This document shows positions 38,590-47,812 of a stretch of 48,043 nucleotides of DNA, one piece after another. This DNA is from Georgenia thermotolerans (GTDB lineage: Bacteria; Actinomycetota; Actinomycetes; Actinomycetales; Actinomycetaceae). The notes below the pieces were generated by a model that saw nothing but the letters and a program-made list of their open reading frames with translations, searched no databases and was not told where the DNA came from. A program made the translations under genes and the position numbers. The stretch covers positions 1-48,043 of the forward strand of contig NZ_VUKF01000037.1 in NCBI RefSeq assembly GCF_009193185.1, written 5' to 3'. Within the stretch, counting starts at the first letter, position 1; the number at the start of each line of letters is the position of its first letter.

Positions 38590-39294
38590 TCAGCCCGCGA
38601 GCGGCACCTCGGCGGCGGCCAGGGCCGTCGTGACCGCCGCCCCGAGCACCATCCAGGGGCCGAAGGCGATCGCCGAGGTGCGGCTCGCCCGCCGGGTCAC
38701 CAGCAGGACCAGCGCGATCACGCCGCCGAGGAGAAACGCGGCCAGGGCGCCCGCCAGCACGTGCGGCCAGCCGAACCACCCCAGCCAGAGGCCCAGCAGC
38801 CCGCCGAGCTTGACGTCCCCGAGCCCCAGCCCGCCCGAGCGCAGGAGGGCGAGGATGAAGTACCCGACCAGGGACACGAGCGCGGCGGCGACGCCGCGGC
38901 CGAGCACCGCCCAGGCGTCTCCGGTCGCGGCCGCCGCGCCGAGCAGGACCAGCACCCCGACGGTGCCGGCGAGCACGATCCGGTCCGGCAGCCGGTGGGT
39001 GCGCCAGTCGATGACGGTCAGGACGGTGCCCACCAGGGTGAGGTACGCCCCGGCCAGGGCCACGGCCCAGCCCTGCCCGGCCAGCCCCCAGCAGGCCAGG
39101 ACGGCGAGCACGGCGCCGACGGCGATCGTGGGCCGTCCGGCGGTGGCCAGGTCCTCCCTCAGGGGCGGCGTGTGCCAGTCCGCGTCGGCACCGTCGGCCG
39201 CAGGCACGCCTTCACCCCCCGGGCCCTCGGCCGCGGGCACGGCGTCCGCCCCCACAGCCGGGGGCCCGCCCGCCCCGTCCCGCTCGCCCGTCAT
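38590..39294 (-). CDS. Type A24 prepilin peptidase-like membrane protease
   Basis: A 234-residue GxGD aspartyl protease with about six or seven membrane helices. The two catalytic aspartates are in [11 protein letters not shown] (about residue 94) and [14 protein letters not shown]. It lacks the N-terminal cytoplasmic methyltransferase domain and cysteines of full-length PilD, and starts with a 45-residue Gly/Ala/Pro-rich tail instead. No pilin or secretion genes are near. The ATG overlaps the aroE stop (ATGA), so it is embedded in the shikimate operon. Confidence 0.85.
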   Translation of the reverse strand: MTGERDGAGGPPAVGADAVPAAEGPGGEGVPAADGADADWHTPPLREDLATAGRPTIAVGAVLAVLACWGLAGQGWAVALAGAYLTLVGTVLTVIDWRTHRLPDRIVLAGTVGVLVLLGAAAATGDAWAVLGRGVAAALVSLVGYFILALLRSGGLGLGDVKLGGLLGLWLGWFGWPHVLAGALAAFLLGGVIALVLLVTRRASRTSAIAFGPWMVLGAAVTTALAAAEVPLAG

Positions 39295-40271
39295 CGGGCC
39301 GGCAGGTCGAAGGGCGGCGGGGCGTCGGGCACGGCGCCCCCGTCGCGGCGTCGCGCCAGCTCGCCGAGCAGGCCCGCCCGCATCGCCTCGACGTCGGGCG
39401 CGCGGCCGGTCATGAGCTGCACCTGCGCCGCGGCCTGGTGGAGCAGCATGCCCCAGCCCGGCGCGACGAGGCCGCCCGCGTCGGTCCACACCCGCACCAG
39501 CGGGCTGGGCCAGGGCTCGTAGACGACGTCGAGCAGGACCCGGCCGGCCAGGGCGTCCGGCCGGGCGGATCGCTGCAGCAGCTCGGCGAGGGCCAGCGCG
39601 ACCGGGTCCGCCACGCCCTGCGGGACCGTGGAGACGACGACGTCCGCCTCGAGCAGCGTCGCGGCGACCGCCTCGGGCGCCGACCAGGGCACGTTCTGGG
39701 TCGTCACCCCCATCCGGTGCGCCGCGGCCGCGGCCGACCCGGGGCCGGCGAAGGAGCGGGCCACCATGGTGGGGCGGGTGCAGCCGAGCTCGGCCAGCGC
39801 GGCCAGCGCGGACGACGCCGTGGCCCGGGCGCCCAGCACCACGGCCCGCTCGGCCCGCCACCCGGCCGGGGCCACCTCCCGGACGGTGGCGACGATGCCG
39901 TGCACGTCGGTGTTGAACCCCACGAGCAGACCGGCCCCGCCCTGCCCGGGCTGGAGCACGAGGGTGTTGACGGCCCCGGTCACCTCGGCGAGCGGGTCGA
40001 TGACGTCGAGCAGCGGCATGACGGCCTGCTTGAGCGGCATCGTCAGCGACAGCCCCGCCCAGGCAGGGTCGAGCTGGGCGACGACGGCGGGCAGCTCGGC
40101 GGCGGTGACGTCCTGGAGCCCGTAGCCCCAGCCGGACAGGCCGAGCTGGGCGTACGCGCTGCGGTGCAGCGCCGGCGAGAGCGAGTGGGCCACGGGGTGG
40201 CCCAGCACCGCGGCGCGCCGCTCGATGCCCGGTGCGCGCAGGTCCTGCCCGCCCAGTGCCTCCGTTGCCAC
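39291..40271 (-). CDS. aroE: Shikimate dehydrogenase
   Basis: A 326-residue enzyme, longer than the usual 270-290. Substrate-site residues are visible: SLSP at 30-33, catalytic Lys81 in LTMPLKQ, Asn102 in AVNTLV and Asp122 in GFNTDVHG. The dinucleotide loop reads LGARATASSA (146-155), with Arg149 where a glycine (GAGGA or GAGATA) is expected, and the usual NRT/NRS is ARS; cofactor use may be unusual. GTG 40271 lies seven bases after a run of AAGGAGGAGG; a GTG at 40277 is too close to that site. Confidence 0.9.
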   Translation of the reverse strand: MATEALGGQDLRAPGIERRAAVLGHPVAHSLSPALHRSAYAQLGLSGWGYGLQDVTAAELPAVVAQLDPAWAGLSLTMPLKQAVMPLLDVIDPLAEVTGAVNTLVLQPGQGGAGLLVGFNTDVHGIVATVREVAPAGWRAERAVVLGARATASSALAALAELGCTRPTMVARSFAGPGSAAAAAHRMGVTTQNVPWSAPEAVAATLLEADVVVSTVPQGVADPVALALAELLQRSARPDALAGRVLLDVVYEPWPSPLVRVWTDAGGLVAPGWGMLLHQAAAQVQLMTGRAPDVEAMRAGLLGELARRRDGGAVPDAPPPFDLPAR

Positions 40272-40454
40272 GTGCACGCCTCCTCCTTCAGCCGCCGGCC
40301 GCCGACGGTGCCAGGTCTACCAGCCCGCGACGTCGCCGTGGCGGCGCCGTCCACACCGTCGCGCCGGCCGCCACGGCCCGCACCGCGCCGCCGGGACCGA
40401 CGCGGCGCCGCCGCCGGGGCCGCCCCGTCCCGGCGACGGCGCACCCGCGCCGAC

Positions 40455-41603
40455 CTACTGCGGGTTCTCCGCCATGTACTTGCGGAACTCGGCCACGTTG
40501 GCGTTGTGCTCGTCCAGCGTCGCGGCGAACTTGGTCTCGCCGGTCTCGAGGTTGACGGTGACGAAGTACAGCCAGTCCCCCGGCGGCGGGTTGATGACGG
40601 CGTCGAGGGCCGCCTCGCCCGGGGCACCGATGGCCGTCGGCGGCAGGCCGGGGTGCAGGTAGGTGTTGTAGGGGTTGTCGTTGTCGAGGTCCGCCCGCGT
40701 GGGCACCCCGCCGACCTTCCCCACCCCGTACAGCACCGTGGAGTCCATCTGCAGCAGCCCGCCCACCTGGGCGGTGTCGTGGATGCGGTTCTCGATGACC
40801 CGGGCCACCTGGCCGTAGTACTGCGGCAGGTTCACCTCCCGCTCGACGATGGAGGCCTCGGTGAGCACCCGCTGGCGCTCGGCGGCGGGCACGCCGAGCT
40901 TGTCGAGGCGGGAGACGGTCAGCGTGACCATGCTGCGCAGCATGCTGGCGGCGTCGTCGCCGGGCTCGAAGGTGTACGTGGCGGCGGCGAGCCAGCCCTC
41001 GGGGTTGCCGCCGGCCTCGGCGGGCAGCCCGATGGCGGCCGGGTCCTTCGCGGCCGCCTCGACCTCCTCCATCGGCAGGCCCGAGACGCTGGCGATGCGC
41101 TCGTAGACCTGCTGGGCGTGGAAGCCCTCGGGCACGGTGACGGTGATCTCGGCCTTGTTGGCCGGGTCGAGCAGGGCGGCGACGGCGTCGCGCGCGGCCA
41201 TCTGCTTCTTCAGGTTGTAGCTGCCGGCCTGGATGCGGGCGGCGTTGACGTTGTCGTTGTACGCGTCGGTGAAGGCCCGCACGGAGGCGACGACGTCGGC
41301 CTCCTCGAGCACCGTGCCCATGTCGTGGCCGGTGGATCCCTGCGGGATGGAGACGAGCACCTCGCCGGTGCCGGGGCCGGGGTAGTCCTCCGGCCCGCCG
41401 CCGACGGAGAGCAGCGAGGAAACCTTCGGCACGGCCCAGACGGACAGCGCGGCGAGGGCCGCGACCACGACGAACAGCACCACGGCGCTGCGCCGGCGAC
41501 GCCGCCGGCGGCGCGCCTCGCGCGCCAGGCGCTGCTCGCGCCGGGCTCGCCGGACCGCGGCCGCGTCCAGCTCGGGCTCGGCGTCCGTGAAGAGGTCGTT
41601 CAC
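40455..41603 (-). CDS. mltG: Endolytic murein transglycosylase MltG
   Basis: A 382-residue membrane-anchored enzyme that cuts nascent glycan strands. A basic cytoplasmic tail (RRARREQRLAREARRRRR) precedes one membrane helix (about 39-60). The YceG domain shows EASIVEREVNLPQYYGQVARVIENR, with the catalytic Glu, and LLQMDSTVLYG, LDNDNPYNTYLHPGLPPTAI and NPPPGDWLYFV. GTG start overlaps the ruvX stop (GTGA). A 183-base GC-rich spacer without clear signals separates it from aroE. Confidence 0.95.
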   Translation of the reverse strand: MNDLFTDAEPELDAAAVRRARREQRLAREARRRRRRRRSAVVLFVVVAALAALSVWAVPKVSSLLSVGGGPEDYPGPGTGEVLVSIPQGSTGHDMGTVLEEADVVASVRAFTDAYNDNVNAARIQAGSYNLKKQMAARDAVAALLDPANKAEITVTVPEGFHAQQVYERIASVSGLPMEEVEAAAKDPAAIGLPAEAGGNPEGWLAAATYTFEPGDDAASMLRSMVTLTVSRLDKLGVPAAERQRVLTEASIVEREVNLPQYYGQVARVIENRIHDTAQVGGLLQMDSTVLYGVGKVGGVPTRADLDNDNPYNTYLHPGLPPTAIGAPGEAALDAVINPPPGDWLYFVTVNLETGETKFAATLDEHNANVAEFRKYMAENPQ

Positions 41604-42142
41604 TCGCTCTCCTTGCTCGCGGGGGGCGGGTCGGGCACGACCAGCTCACCGGCGGGGGCGCCGGTGCGCCGTTCGACCTCGAGCGCCTGCTCGACGATCA
41701 TCACCGCGGCGACCTGGTCCACGACCTCCCGGTGCCGACGCCCGGGGCGTCCGGAGGCACGCAGCGCCTGGTGCGCGCTGACGGTGGTGAGGCGTTCGTC
41801 GACCAGCCGCACGGGGAGCGGGGCCAGGGCCTCGGCGACCCGGACAGCGTACCCGCGCGCGGCGTCGGCCGACCTGCCCTCCTTCCCCGACAGGCTGCGC
41901 GGCAACCCGACGACGACTTCCATGGCCTCGTGCTCGCGCACGAGCGCGACGATCTCCGCGAGGTCCGAGCCGTCCTTGGCGCGTGCCACCGTGCGCACGG
42001 GGGTGGCGAGGATCCCGCTGGGGTCGCTCCGGGCGACACCGATGCGGACGGTACCGACATCGATGCCGAGCCGCACGCCGTGGCGGGGCCGCGTCTCGGC
42101 GGCCCCGCCCGCGACCGCGCCGGCGCCGGGGGGCTCGCTCAT
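41600..42142 (-). CDS. ruvX: Putative pre-16S rRNA nuclease / Holliday junction resolvase-like YqgF
   Basis: A 180-residue RNase H-fold protein. RLGIDVGTVRIGVARSDPSG holds the first catalytic Asp, VVGLPRSLSGKEG and VRLVDERLTTVSA the second acidic site, with DQVAAVMIVEQ the last. The family is variously given roles in 16S rRNA 5' end maturation and recombination. ATGA overlap with alaS upstream and GTGA with mltG downstream, the usual alaS-ruvX-mltG order. Confidence 0.94.
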   Translation of the reverse strand: MSEPPGAGAVAGGAAETRPRHGVRLGIDVGTVRIGVARSDPSGILATPVRTVARAKDGSDLAEIVALVREHEAMEVVVGLPRSLSGKEGRSADAARGYAVRVAEALAPLPVRLVDERLTTVSAHQALRASGRPGRRHREVVDQVAAVMIVEQALEVERRTGAPAGELVVPDPPPASKESE

Positions 42143-44844
42143 GCGCCCAGCAGCGTCGCGACCTCGGCGCGCACCCCGTCGAGCGCGGCGCCGAGCGCGG
42201 CGACGTCGGTGCCGCCGCCCTGGGCGACGTCGTCCTTGCCGCCCCCGCCGCCGCCGAGGGTCTTCGCGGCGCCGCGCACCAGGGCACCGGCGCGCACGCC
42301 GGCCTGGCGGGCGGCGGCGTTGGTGGCGACGACGACGACCGGGCGCTCCTTGGCCACGCCGCCCACCGCGATGACCGCGGGGGCGGACTCGCCGAGGCGG
42401 GCGCGCACGTCGAGGGCGAGCGTGCGCAGGTCGTCCGCGGCGGCCACCTCGCCGGCGTCGTGGGTGACGACGCGGCCGGTGCCGACCTGGGTGGCGCCGT
42501 CGGCCACCGTGCCGGCGGCGGCGAGCAGCTGCTTCTGGCGCAGGGCCGCGAGCTCCTTCTCGGCCGCCTTGAGCTTGGTCATGAGGGAGTCGACCCGCTC
42601 GGGCAGCTCCTCAGGCCGCCCACCGAGCAGGCTGGTGACCTGGCTGACCAGGGCGTGCTCCCGGGCGTGGTAGCCGTAGGCGCCGGCCCCGACCAGGGCG
42701 TCGACGCGGCGCACGCCGGAGCCGATGGAGGACTCCCCCAGCACCGTGACGAGGCCGAGGGTGCCGGTCTGGGGCACGTGGGTGCCGCCGCACAGCTCCT
42801 TGGACCAGTCGCCGCCGATGGAGACCACCCGCACGTTGCGGCCGTACTTCTCGCCGAACAGGGCCATGGCGCCGGCGGCCTTGGCGTCGTCGATGTCCAT
42901 GATCTCGTCGGTGACGTCGAGGTTGTCGGCCAGGCGCTCGTTGACCCGCCCCTCGACGTCGCCGAGCACGGAGGCGGGCACCGCGGAGCCGTGGCGGAAG
43001 TCGAACCGCAGGCGCGAGGGCGCGTTCTCCGACCCGGCCTGGGTGGCCTGGTCGCCGAGGAACTCGTGCAGCGCCTTGTGCACCATGTGGGTGGCGGTGT
43101 GCGCGCGGGCGATGGCCTTGCGCCGGGCGGTGTCGATGGCGGCCACGCCGCGCTCGTCGAGGGTCAGGGTGCCCTCGGTGAGCTGGCCGCGGTGCACCGA
43201 CAGGCCCTTGATCGGCGCCTGGACGTCGGCGACGTCGACGATCGCGCCGCCCTCGAAGGTGATGGTGCCCTGGTCGGCGAGCTGGCCGCCGGCCTCGGCG
43301 TAGAACGGGGTGCGGTCGAGGACGACCTCGACGTCGGCCGGGGCGGTTGCGCTGGGCGCGGGGACGCCGTCGACCAGCAGGCCGACGACGCGCGCCTCGG
43401 CGGTGGTGTCGGTGTAGCCGAGGAACTGCACCGGCCCGCCGAGGCGGTTCTGCAGGTCGGTGTACAGCGAGGTGTCGACGTGCCCGGTCTTCTTGGCCAG
43501 GGCGTCGGCGCGGGCGCGCTGCCGCTGCTCGTCCATGAGGGACCGGAAGCCGGTCTCGTCCACGCTCACGCCGTGCTCGGCGGCCATCTCCAGGGTCAGG
43601 TCGATGGGGAAGCCGTAGGTGTCGTGCAGGGCGAAGGCGTCGGCGCCGGAGAGCACCGGCTTGGCGGTCCCGGCCGAGGACTTCGCCCGGTTCACCGCGG
43701 TGTCGAGGATGGTCGTGCCGGCGGTGAGGGTGCGCCGGAAGGCCTCCTCCTCCTCGTACGCGACCTGGGAGATGCGGTCGAAGTCGGTCTCGAGCTCGGG
43801 GTAGGAGCCCTTCATCGCGTCCTTCGAGGCCGGCAGCAGCACCGGCAGGGACGGCTCCTCCACGCCGAGCAGACGCATGGAGCGCACGGCGCGGCGGATG
43901 AGGCGGCGCAGCACGTAGCCGCGCCCGTCGTTGCCGGGGCGCACGCCGTCGGCGATGAGCATCATGGCGGAGCGGACGTGGTCGGCGACCACGCGCATGC
44001 GCACGTCGTCGGGGTTCGCCGAGCTCGCGCCGCGGGTGTAGCTGCGGCCGGACAGCGCCTCCGCGGCCTCGATGACCGGGAAGACCTCGTCGGTCTCGTA
44101 CATGTTGGCCCGGTCCTGCAGGATGAACGCGAGGCGCTCGACGCCCAGGCCGGTGTCGATGGCCTTCTGCTCGAGCTCGTGCAGCAGGGGGTAGTCCTTG
44201 CCCGCGCCCTCGCCGCGCAGGTACTGGTCGAAGACCAGGTTCCAGATCTCGACGAAGCGGTCGCCCTGGGTGTCGGCCTCCGGGCCGCCGTCGGGGCCGT
44301 AGGCGGGGCCGCGGTCGTAGTGGATCTCGGAGGTGGGGCCGGCCGGGCCGGGCTGGCCGGTGTCCCAGAAGTTCTCCTCGCGGGTCTGGAACTGCAGCCG
44401 CTCGGCGGGGAGGCCGATCTTGTTGAGCCAGATGTCCTTCGCCTCGGCGTCCTGGTCCCACACGGTGATCCACAGGCGCTCGGGCTCCAGGCCGTAGCCG
44501 CCGTCGGCCGGGGAGCTGGTCAGCAGCTCCCACGCCATCGTGATGGCCCCCTCCTTGAAGTAGTCGCCGAAGGAGAAGTTGCCGGCCATCTGGAAGAAGG
44601 TGCCGTGCCGGGTGGTCTTGCCGACCTCTTCGATGTCGTTGGTGCGGATGCACTTCTGCACCGACGCCGCCCGCGGCCACGGGGCCTGCTGGGTCCCGAC
44701 GATGTAGGGGATGAAGGGAACCATGCCCGCGATCGTGAACAGGATCGAGGGGTCGGGCGAGACCAGCGGCACGCTCGGGGCGATGTGGTGGTCCTGCTTG
44801 GCGAAGTAGTCCAGCCAGCGGGTGCGGATCTCAGCGGTGCGCAT
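42139..44844 (-). CDS. alaS: Alanyl-tRNA synthetase
   Basis: A 901-residue enzyme of standard length. The class II core begins RTAEIRTRWLDYFAKQDHHI, the editing domain has HTATHMVHKALHEFLG and the CGGTHVPQTG zinc motif, and the C-terminal C-Ala domain ends in a Gly-rich segment (GGGGGGKDDVAQGGG) as in other bacteria. GAGGA lies five bases before the ATG. Confidence 0.98.
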   Translation of the reverse strand: MRTAEIRTRWLDYFAKQDHHIAPSVPLVSPDPSILFTIAGMVPFIPYIVGTQQAPWPRAASVQKCIRTNDIEEVGKTTRHGTFFQMAGNFSFGDYFKEGAITMAWELLTSSPADGGYGLEPERLWITVWDQDAEAKDIWLNKIGLPAERLQFQTREENFWDTGQPGPAGPTSEIHYDRGPAYGPDGGPEADTQGDRFVEIWNLVFDQYLRGEGAGKDYPLLHELEQKAIDTGLGVERLAFILQDRANMYETDEVFPVIEAAEALSGRSYTRGASSANPDDVRMRVVADHVRSAMMLIADGVRPGNDGRGYVLRRLIRRAVRSMRLLGVEEPSLPVLLPASKDAMKGSYPELETDFDRISQVAYEEEEAFRRTLTAGTTILDTAVNRAKSSAGTAKPVLSGADAFALHDTYGFPIDLTLEMAAEHGVSVDETGFRSLMDEQRQRARADALAKKTGHVDTSLYTDLQNRLGGPVQFLGYTDTTAEARVVGLLVDGVPAPSATAPADVEVVLDRTPFYAEAGGQLADQGTITFEGGAIVDVADVQAPIKGLSVHRGQLTEGTLTLDERGVAAIDTARRKAIARAHTATHMVHKALHEFLGDQATQAGSENAPSRLRFDFRHGSAVPASVLGDVEGRVNERLADNLDVTDEIMDIDDAKAAGAMALFGEKYGRNVRVVSIGGDWSKELCGGTHVPQTGTLGLVTVLGESSIGSGVRRVDALVGAGAYGYHAREHALVSQVTSLLGGRPEELPERVDSLMTKLKAAEKELAALRQKQLLAAAGTVADGATQVGTGRVVTHDAGEVAAADDLRTLALDVRARLGESAPAVIAVGGVAKERPVVVVATNAAARQAGVRAGALVRGAAKTLGGGGGGKDDVAQGGGTDVAALGAALDGVRAEVATLLGA

Positions 44845-44914
44845 GGTTCCTCGGGGTCGGGGCGGGTGGTCGGCGGGCGCGGGCGGGCGCCGGCGTCCAG
44901 GACGCAGGGTGGTC

Positions 44915-45181
44915 TCAGTAGAACGAGTACGGCAGGTCGTCTGATTCCTCGTCCGCGGCGTGGCGGCCGCGACGGCGGGCCACCTCGGTGCGGGCGGCGG
45001 CGACGGCGTCGTCGTCGGGCAGCAGGGCGGCGCGCAGCTCGGCCTCCCGCTCCCGGAACGCGGCGGCGAAGTCCGCGGGCAGGGCCCGCAGCCGGTCGCG
45101 CAGGCCCGGGGCGCGCGCGACCATCAGGGCCGTGACGGCGACGGCGCCCACGGTCACGGCGAGGAGCAGCCGCGGGCGCAT
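44915..45181 (-). CDS. Small single-pass membrane protein (DUF6167-like)
   Basis: An 88-residue protein with one N-terminal helix (LLLAVTVGAVAVTALMVA) and a charged, probably helical tail ending DDLPYSFY. Its place between a DUF948 gene and alaS is conserved in actinobacteria, where I recall such proteins being called DUF6167. The ATG is one base after the upstream stop. Function unknown. Confidence 0.75.
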   Translation of the reverse strand: MRPRLLLAVTVGAVAVTALMVARAPGLRDRLRALPADFAAAFREREAELRAALLPDDDAVAAARTEVARRRGRHAADEESDDLPYSFY

Positions 45182-45182
45182 C

Positions 45183-45536
45183 TCAGCGGGCCTTCCGGCC
45201 GCCGAGCACGGAGCGCACGGCGTAGGAGAAGGCGGAGAGCTTGATGAGCGGGCCGCCGACGGTGGCGGCGACCAGCGTGGTCAGGGCCGAGACGTCCTCG
45301 CTGACGCGGGCGGCGGAGGTGGTGATGGTGTCGACCTTCACCAGCTGGCCGTTGGCCTCGCGGATCGTCTGCGCGGCCTCGTCGATGGCCGGCAGCGTGT
45401 GCGTGGTGAGCTCGCGGACGGTGCCCCGGGCCTCGTCGAGGACCCGGCCGAGCTTGACCAGCGGGACGGCGAGGACGACGACGAGCGCGACGAACGCCAG
45501 CGCGGCGATGAGGCCGGCGATGTCACCGACGGACAT
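45183..45536 (-). CDS. DUF948 family membrane protein
   Basis: A 117-residue protein with an N-terminal membrane helix (GLIAALAFVALVVVLAVPLVKLG) and a long amphipathic helical region (LDEARGTVRELTTHTLPAIDEAAQTIREAN) typical of DUF948. Paired with the small membrane protein downstream; both precede alaS. Function unknown; envelope-associated by topology. Confidence 0.85.
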   Translation of the reverse strand: MSVGDIAGLIAALAFVALVVVLAVPLVKLGRVLDEARGTVRELTTHTLPAIDEAAQTIREANGQLVKVDTITTSAARVSEDVSALTTLVAATVGGPLIKLSAFSYAVRSVLGGRKAR

Positions 45537-45624
45537 GAACTCTCCTAACGGACGGGGACGGACCGGGCGCGCGTCGGGCGCAGCGCCCGGCCCGTCACAG
45601 GTGAGGCTACCGGTTCGACGGCGA

Positions 45625-45661
45625 CGCCCCGGGCACCGGCACAGGCCGGCTGCCCGGGGCG
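45625..45661 (-). terminator. Terminator of rpsD
   Basis: CGCCCCGGGCA (45625-45635) pairs with TGCCCGGGGCG (45651-45661), extended inside by CCGGC/GCCGG with a one-base bulge and a 4-base loop. It starts 25 bases past the rpsD stop and lies before the DUF948 gene. Confidence 0.8.
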
Positions 45662-45686
45662 CAGCGCATCGCGGACGTCGGGGACG

Positions 45687-46310
45687 TCAGCGGGAGTAGT
45701 ACTCGACGACGAACTGCTCGTTGCAGGTCACCGGCACCTCGGCACGCTTCGGGCGGCGGACCAGCTCGGCGCGCAGCTTGGCGATGTCGACGTCGATGTA
45801 GGCCGGCACGTTCGGCAGCACGTCGCGGTGCGCGCCGGCGGCGGCGATCTGGAACGGCACCATGGCCTGGCTCTTCGGCTTGACCTGGATGACCTGGCCC
45901 GGCTTCACGCGGAAGGAGGGGCGGTCGACGAGCTTGCCGTCCACGAGGATGTGGCGGTGCACGACGTCCTGGCGGGCCTGGGCGATGGTGCGGGCGAACC
46001 CGGCGCGCAGGACCAGGGCGTCCAGGCGCATCTCGAGCAGCTCGACCAGCGACTCACCGGTCAGGTACGGCTCGCGGCGGGCCTCCTCGAAGTAGCGGAC
46101 CAGCTGGGCCTCGCGGATGCCGTACTGGGCGCGCAGGCGCTGCTTCTCCTTGAGGCGGACGGCGTAGTCGGACTCGGTGCGGCGGCGGGCGCGGCCGTGC
46201 TCGCCGGGCCCGTACGGGCGCTTCTCGAAGTACTTGACGGCCTTGGGGGTCAGCGGGATCCCCAGGGCGCGGGAAAGGCGCACCTGACGGCGCGTGCGGC
46301 TCACTGCCAT
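45687..46310 (-). CDS. rpsD: 30S ribosomal protein S4
   Basis: A 207-residue primary 16S-binding protein. It lacks the N-terminal zinc cysteines (zinc-independent form: AVSRTRRQVRLSRALG), and has KRPYGPGEHGR and the S4 RNA-binding domain (MRLDALVLRAGFARTIAQARQDVVHRHILVDGK). It lies outside the main ribosomal protein operons, as in several actinobacteria. AGGA lies eight bases before the ATG, and a 14-bp palindrome lies 20-33 bases upstream, possibly part of an autoregulatory leader. Confidence 0.97.
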   Translation of the reverse strand: MAVSRTRRQVRLSRALGIPLTPKAVKYFEKRPYGPGEHGRARRRTESDYAVRLKEKQRLRAQYGIREAQLVRYFEEARREPYLTGESLVELLEMRLDALVLRAGFARTIAQARQDVVHRHILVDGKLVDRPSFRVKPGQVIQVKPKSQAMVPFQIAAAGAHRDVLPNVPAYIDVDIAKLRAELVRRPKRAEVPVTCNEQFVVEYYSR

Positions 46311-46329
46311 GTTTCGTCCTGTCGTGGTT

Positions 46330-46343
46330 GTGTGACGTCACAC
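46330..46343. promoter_or_regulatory. 14-bp perfect palindrome upstream of rpsD
   Basis: GTGTGACGTCACAC lies 20-33 bases before the rpsD start codon. The halves TGTGA/TCACA resemble CRP/GlxR half-sites, but the spacing (2 bases, not 6) does not fit those proteins. Could be an operator or an RNA stem next to the ribosome site. Confidence 0.45.
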
Positions 46344-46411
46344 CGTGCGGGCAGGTTCGCCCGTGCGGCGTGGGGTCGGCCTCGATGGGCCAGGACCCCA
46401 GGTGGCTGCCG

Positions 46412-46436
46412 GGGCCTGAGGGCCCGCGTGGCAACC
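46412..46436 (-). terminator. Possible terminator of rarA
   Basis: GGGCC-CTCA-GGCCC on the minus strand with partly matching outer GGTTGCC/GGCAGCC flanks forms a hairpin about 20 bases past the rarA stop. The outer pairing is imperfect. Confidence 0.45.
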
Positions 46437-46450
46437 GGAAGAGACTACCA

Positions 46451-47806
46451 CTACCGCCCGGCGAGGATCTGCCGGATCCGGGCCAGCCGGGCTGTGATGT
46501 CCCGCTCGTGGCCGTAGCCGGTGGGCCGGTAGTAGGTGGTGCCGGCCAGCTCGTCCGGGGCGTACTGCTGGGCGGCGATGCCGTGCGGGTAGTCGTGGGC
46601 GTAGCGGTAGCCCTGCCCGTGACCGTGCTGCTTGGCGCCGGCGTAGTGGGCGTCGCGCAGGTGGGCCGGCACGGGCCCGGCCTTGCCCGCCTTGACGTCG
46701 GCGATCGCGGCGTCGATGGCGGTGTAGGCGGCGTTGGACTTCGGCGCGGTGGCCACGTGCACGACCGCCTCGGCCAGGATGATGCGGGCCTCGGGCATGC
46801 CGATGAGGGCCACCGCCTGCGCGGCCGCCACCGCAGTCTGCAGGGCCGACGGGTCCGCCATGCCGACGTCCTCGGCGGCGGCGATGACGATGCGGCGGGC
46901 GATGAACCGCGGGTCCTCCCCCGCCACGACCATCCGGGCGAGGTAGTGCAGGGCCGCGTCGACGTCGGAGCCGCGCATGGACTTGATGAACGCGCTGGTG
47001 ACGTCGTAGTGCTGGTCGCCGGCGCGGTCGTAGCGCACCGCGGCGACGTCGATGGCCCGCTCGACGGCCTCGAGGGTGATCTCCGGCTCGTCGGCGGACT
47101 CCGCCGCCCCGGCGGCGGCCTCGAGGATGGTCAGGGCCTTGCGGGCGTCGGCGCCGGCCAGGCGCACGAGGTGGTCCTCGGCGTCGCCGGCCAGGGTGAG
47201 GGAGCCGCCGAAGCCGCGCTCGTCGGTCAGGGCCCGGTGCACCAGCGCCCGCACGTGCCGCTCCTCGAGCGGGCGCAGGGTGAGCAGCAGGGAGCGCGAG
47301 AGCAGGGGCGAGACGACGGAGAAGCTCGGGTTCTCGGTGGTGGCGGCGACGAGGGTGACCCACCGGTTCTCCACGCTCGGCAGCAGGGCGTCCTGCTGGG
47401 TCTTGGAGAAGCGGTGCACCTCGTCGATGAACAGCACCGTCTCGGCGCCGGAGGTCACCAGGCGCCGGCGGGCCTCCTCGACGACGGCGCGGACGTCCTT
47501 GACGCCGGCGGTGACGGCGGAGAGCTCGACGAACCGGCGCCCGGAGGCGTGCGCGACGAGGTAGGCCAGGGTGGTCTTGCCGGTGCCGGGCGGGCCCCAG
47601 AGGATCACCGAGGAGGGGCCGGCGCGGCGGCGCTCGTGCTCGGTCGGCTCGACCAGCCGGCGCAGCGGCGAGCCGGTCTCGAGCAGGTGCTCCTGGCCGA
47701 GGACCTCCGCCAGGCTGGCGGGGCGCATGCGCACGGCGAGCGGCGCCGTCGCCCCGACGGCGGGCCCGCCCGCCTCGTCCGCCCCCGCGGCCTCGAACAG
47801 ATCCAC
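46451..47806 (-). CDS. rarA: Replication-associated recombination protein A (RarA/MgsA)
   Basis: A 451-residue AAA+ ATPase related to clamp loaders. Walker [11 protein letters not shown], Walker [16 protein letters not shown], sensor 1 AATTENPSF, and the C-terminal tetramerisation domain ([26 protein letters not shown] to [17 protein letters not shown]) are intact. The GTG at 47806 has no Shine-Dalgarno; a -10-like TAGGCT ends six bases upstream, so it is probably leaderless. Confidence 0.95.
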   Translation of the reverse strand: MDLFEAAGADEAGGPAVGATAPLAVRMRPASLAEVLGQEHLLETGSPLRRLVEPTEHERRRAGPSSVILWGPPGTGKTTLAYLVAHASGRRFVELSAVTAGVKDVRAVVEEARRRLVTSGAETVLFIDEVHRFSKTQQDALLPSVENRWVTLVAATTENPSFSVVSPLLSRSLLLTLRPLEERHVRALVHRALTDERGFGGSLTLAGDAEDHLVRLAGADARKALTILEAAAGAAESADEPEITLEAVERAIDVAAVRYDRAGDQHYDVTSAFIKSMRGSDVDAALHYLARMVVAGEDPRFIARRIVIAAAEDVGMADPSALQTAVAAAQAVALIGMPEARIILAEAVVHVATAPKSNAAYTAIDAAIADVKAGKAGPVPAHLRDAHYAGAKQHGHGQGYRYAHDYPHGIAAQQYAPDELAGTTYYRPTGYGHERDITARLARIRQILAGR

Positions 47807-47812
47807 CCCCCG

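Noticed and set aside
41983-45135. A 1050-codon open frame on the plus strand antisense to alaS
   Set aside because: Same reason; alaS on the minus strand has full domain structure and motifs.
46331-46342. CRP/GlxR site TGTGA-TCACA
   Set aside because: Half-sites are separated by 2 bases instead of 6, so the known regulator family would not fit.
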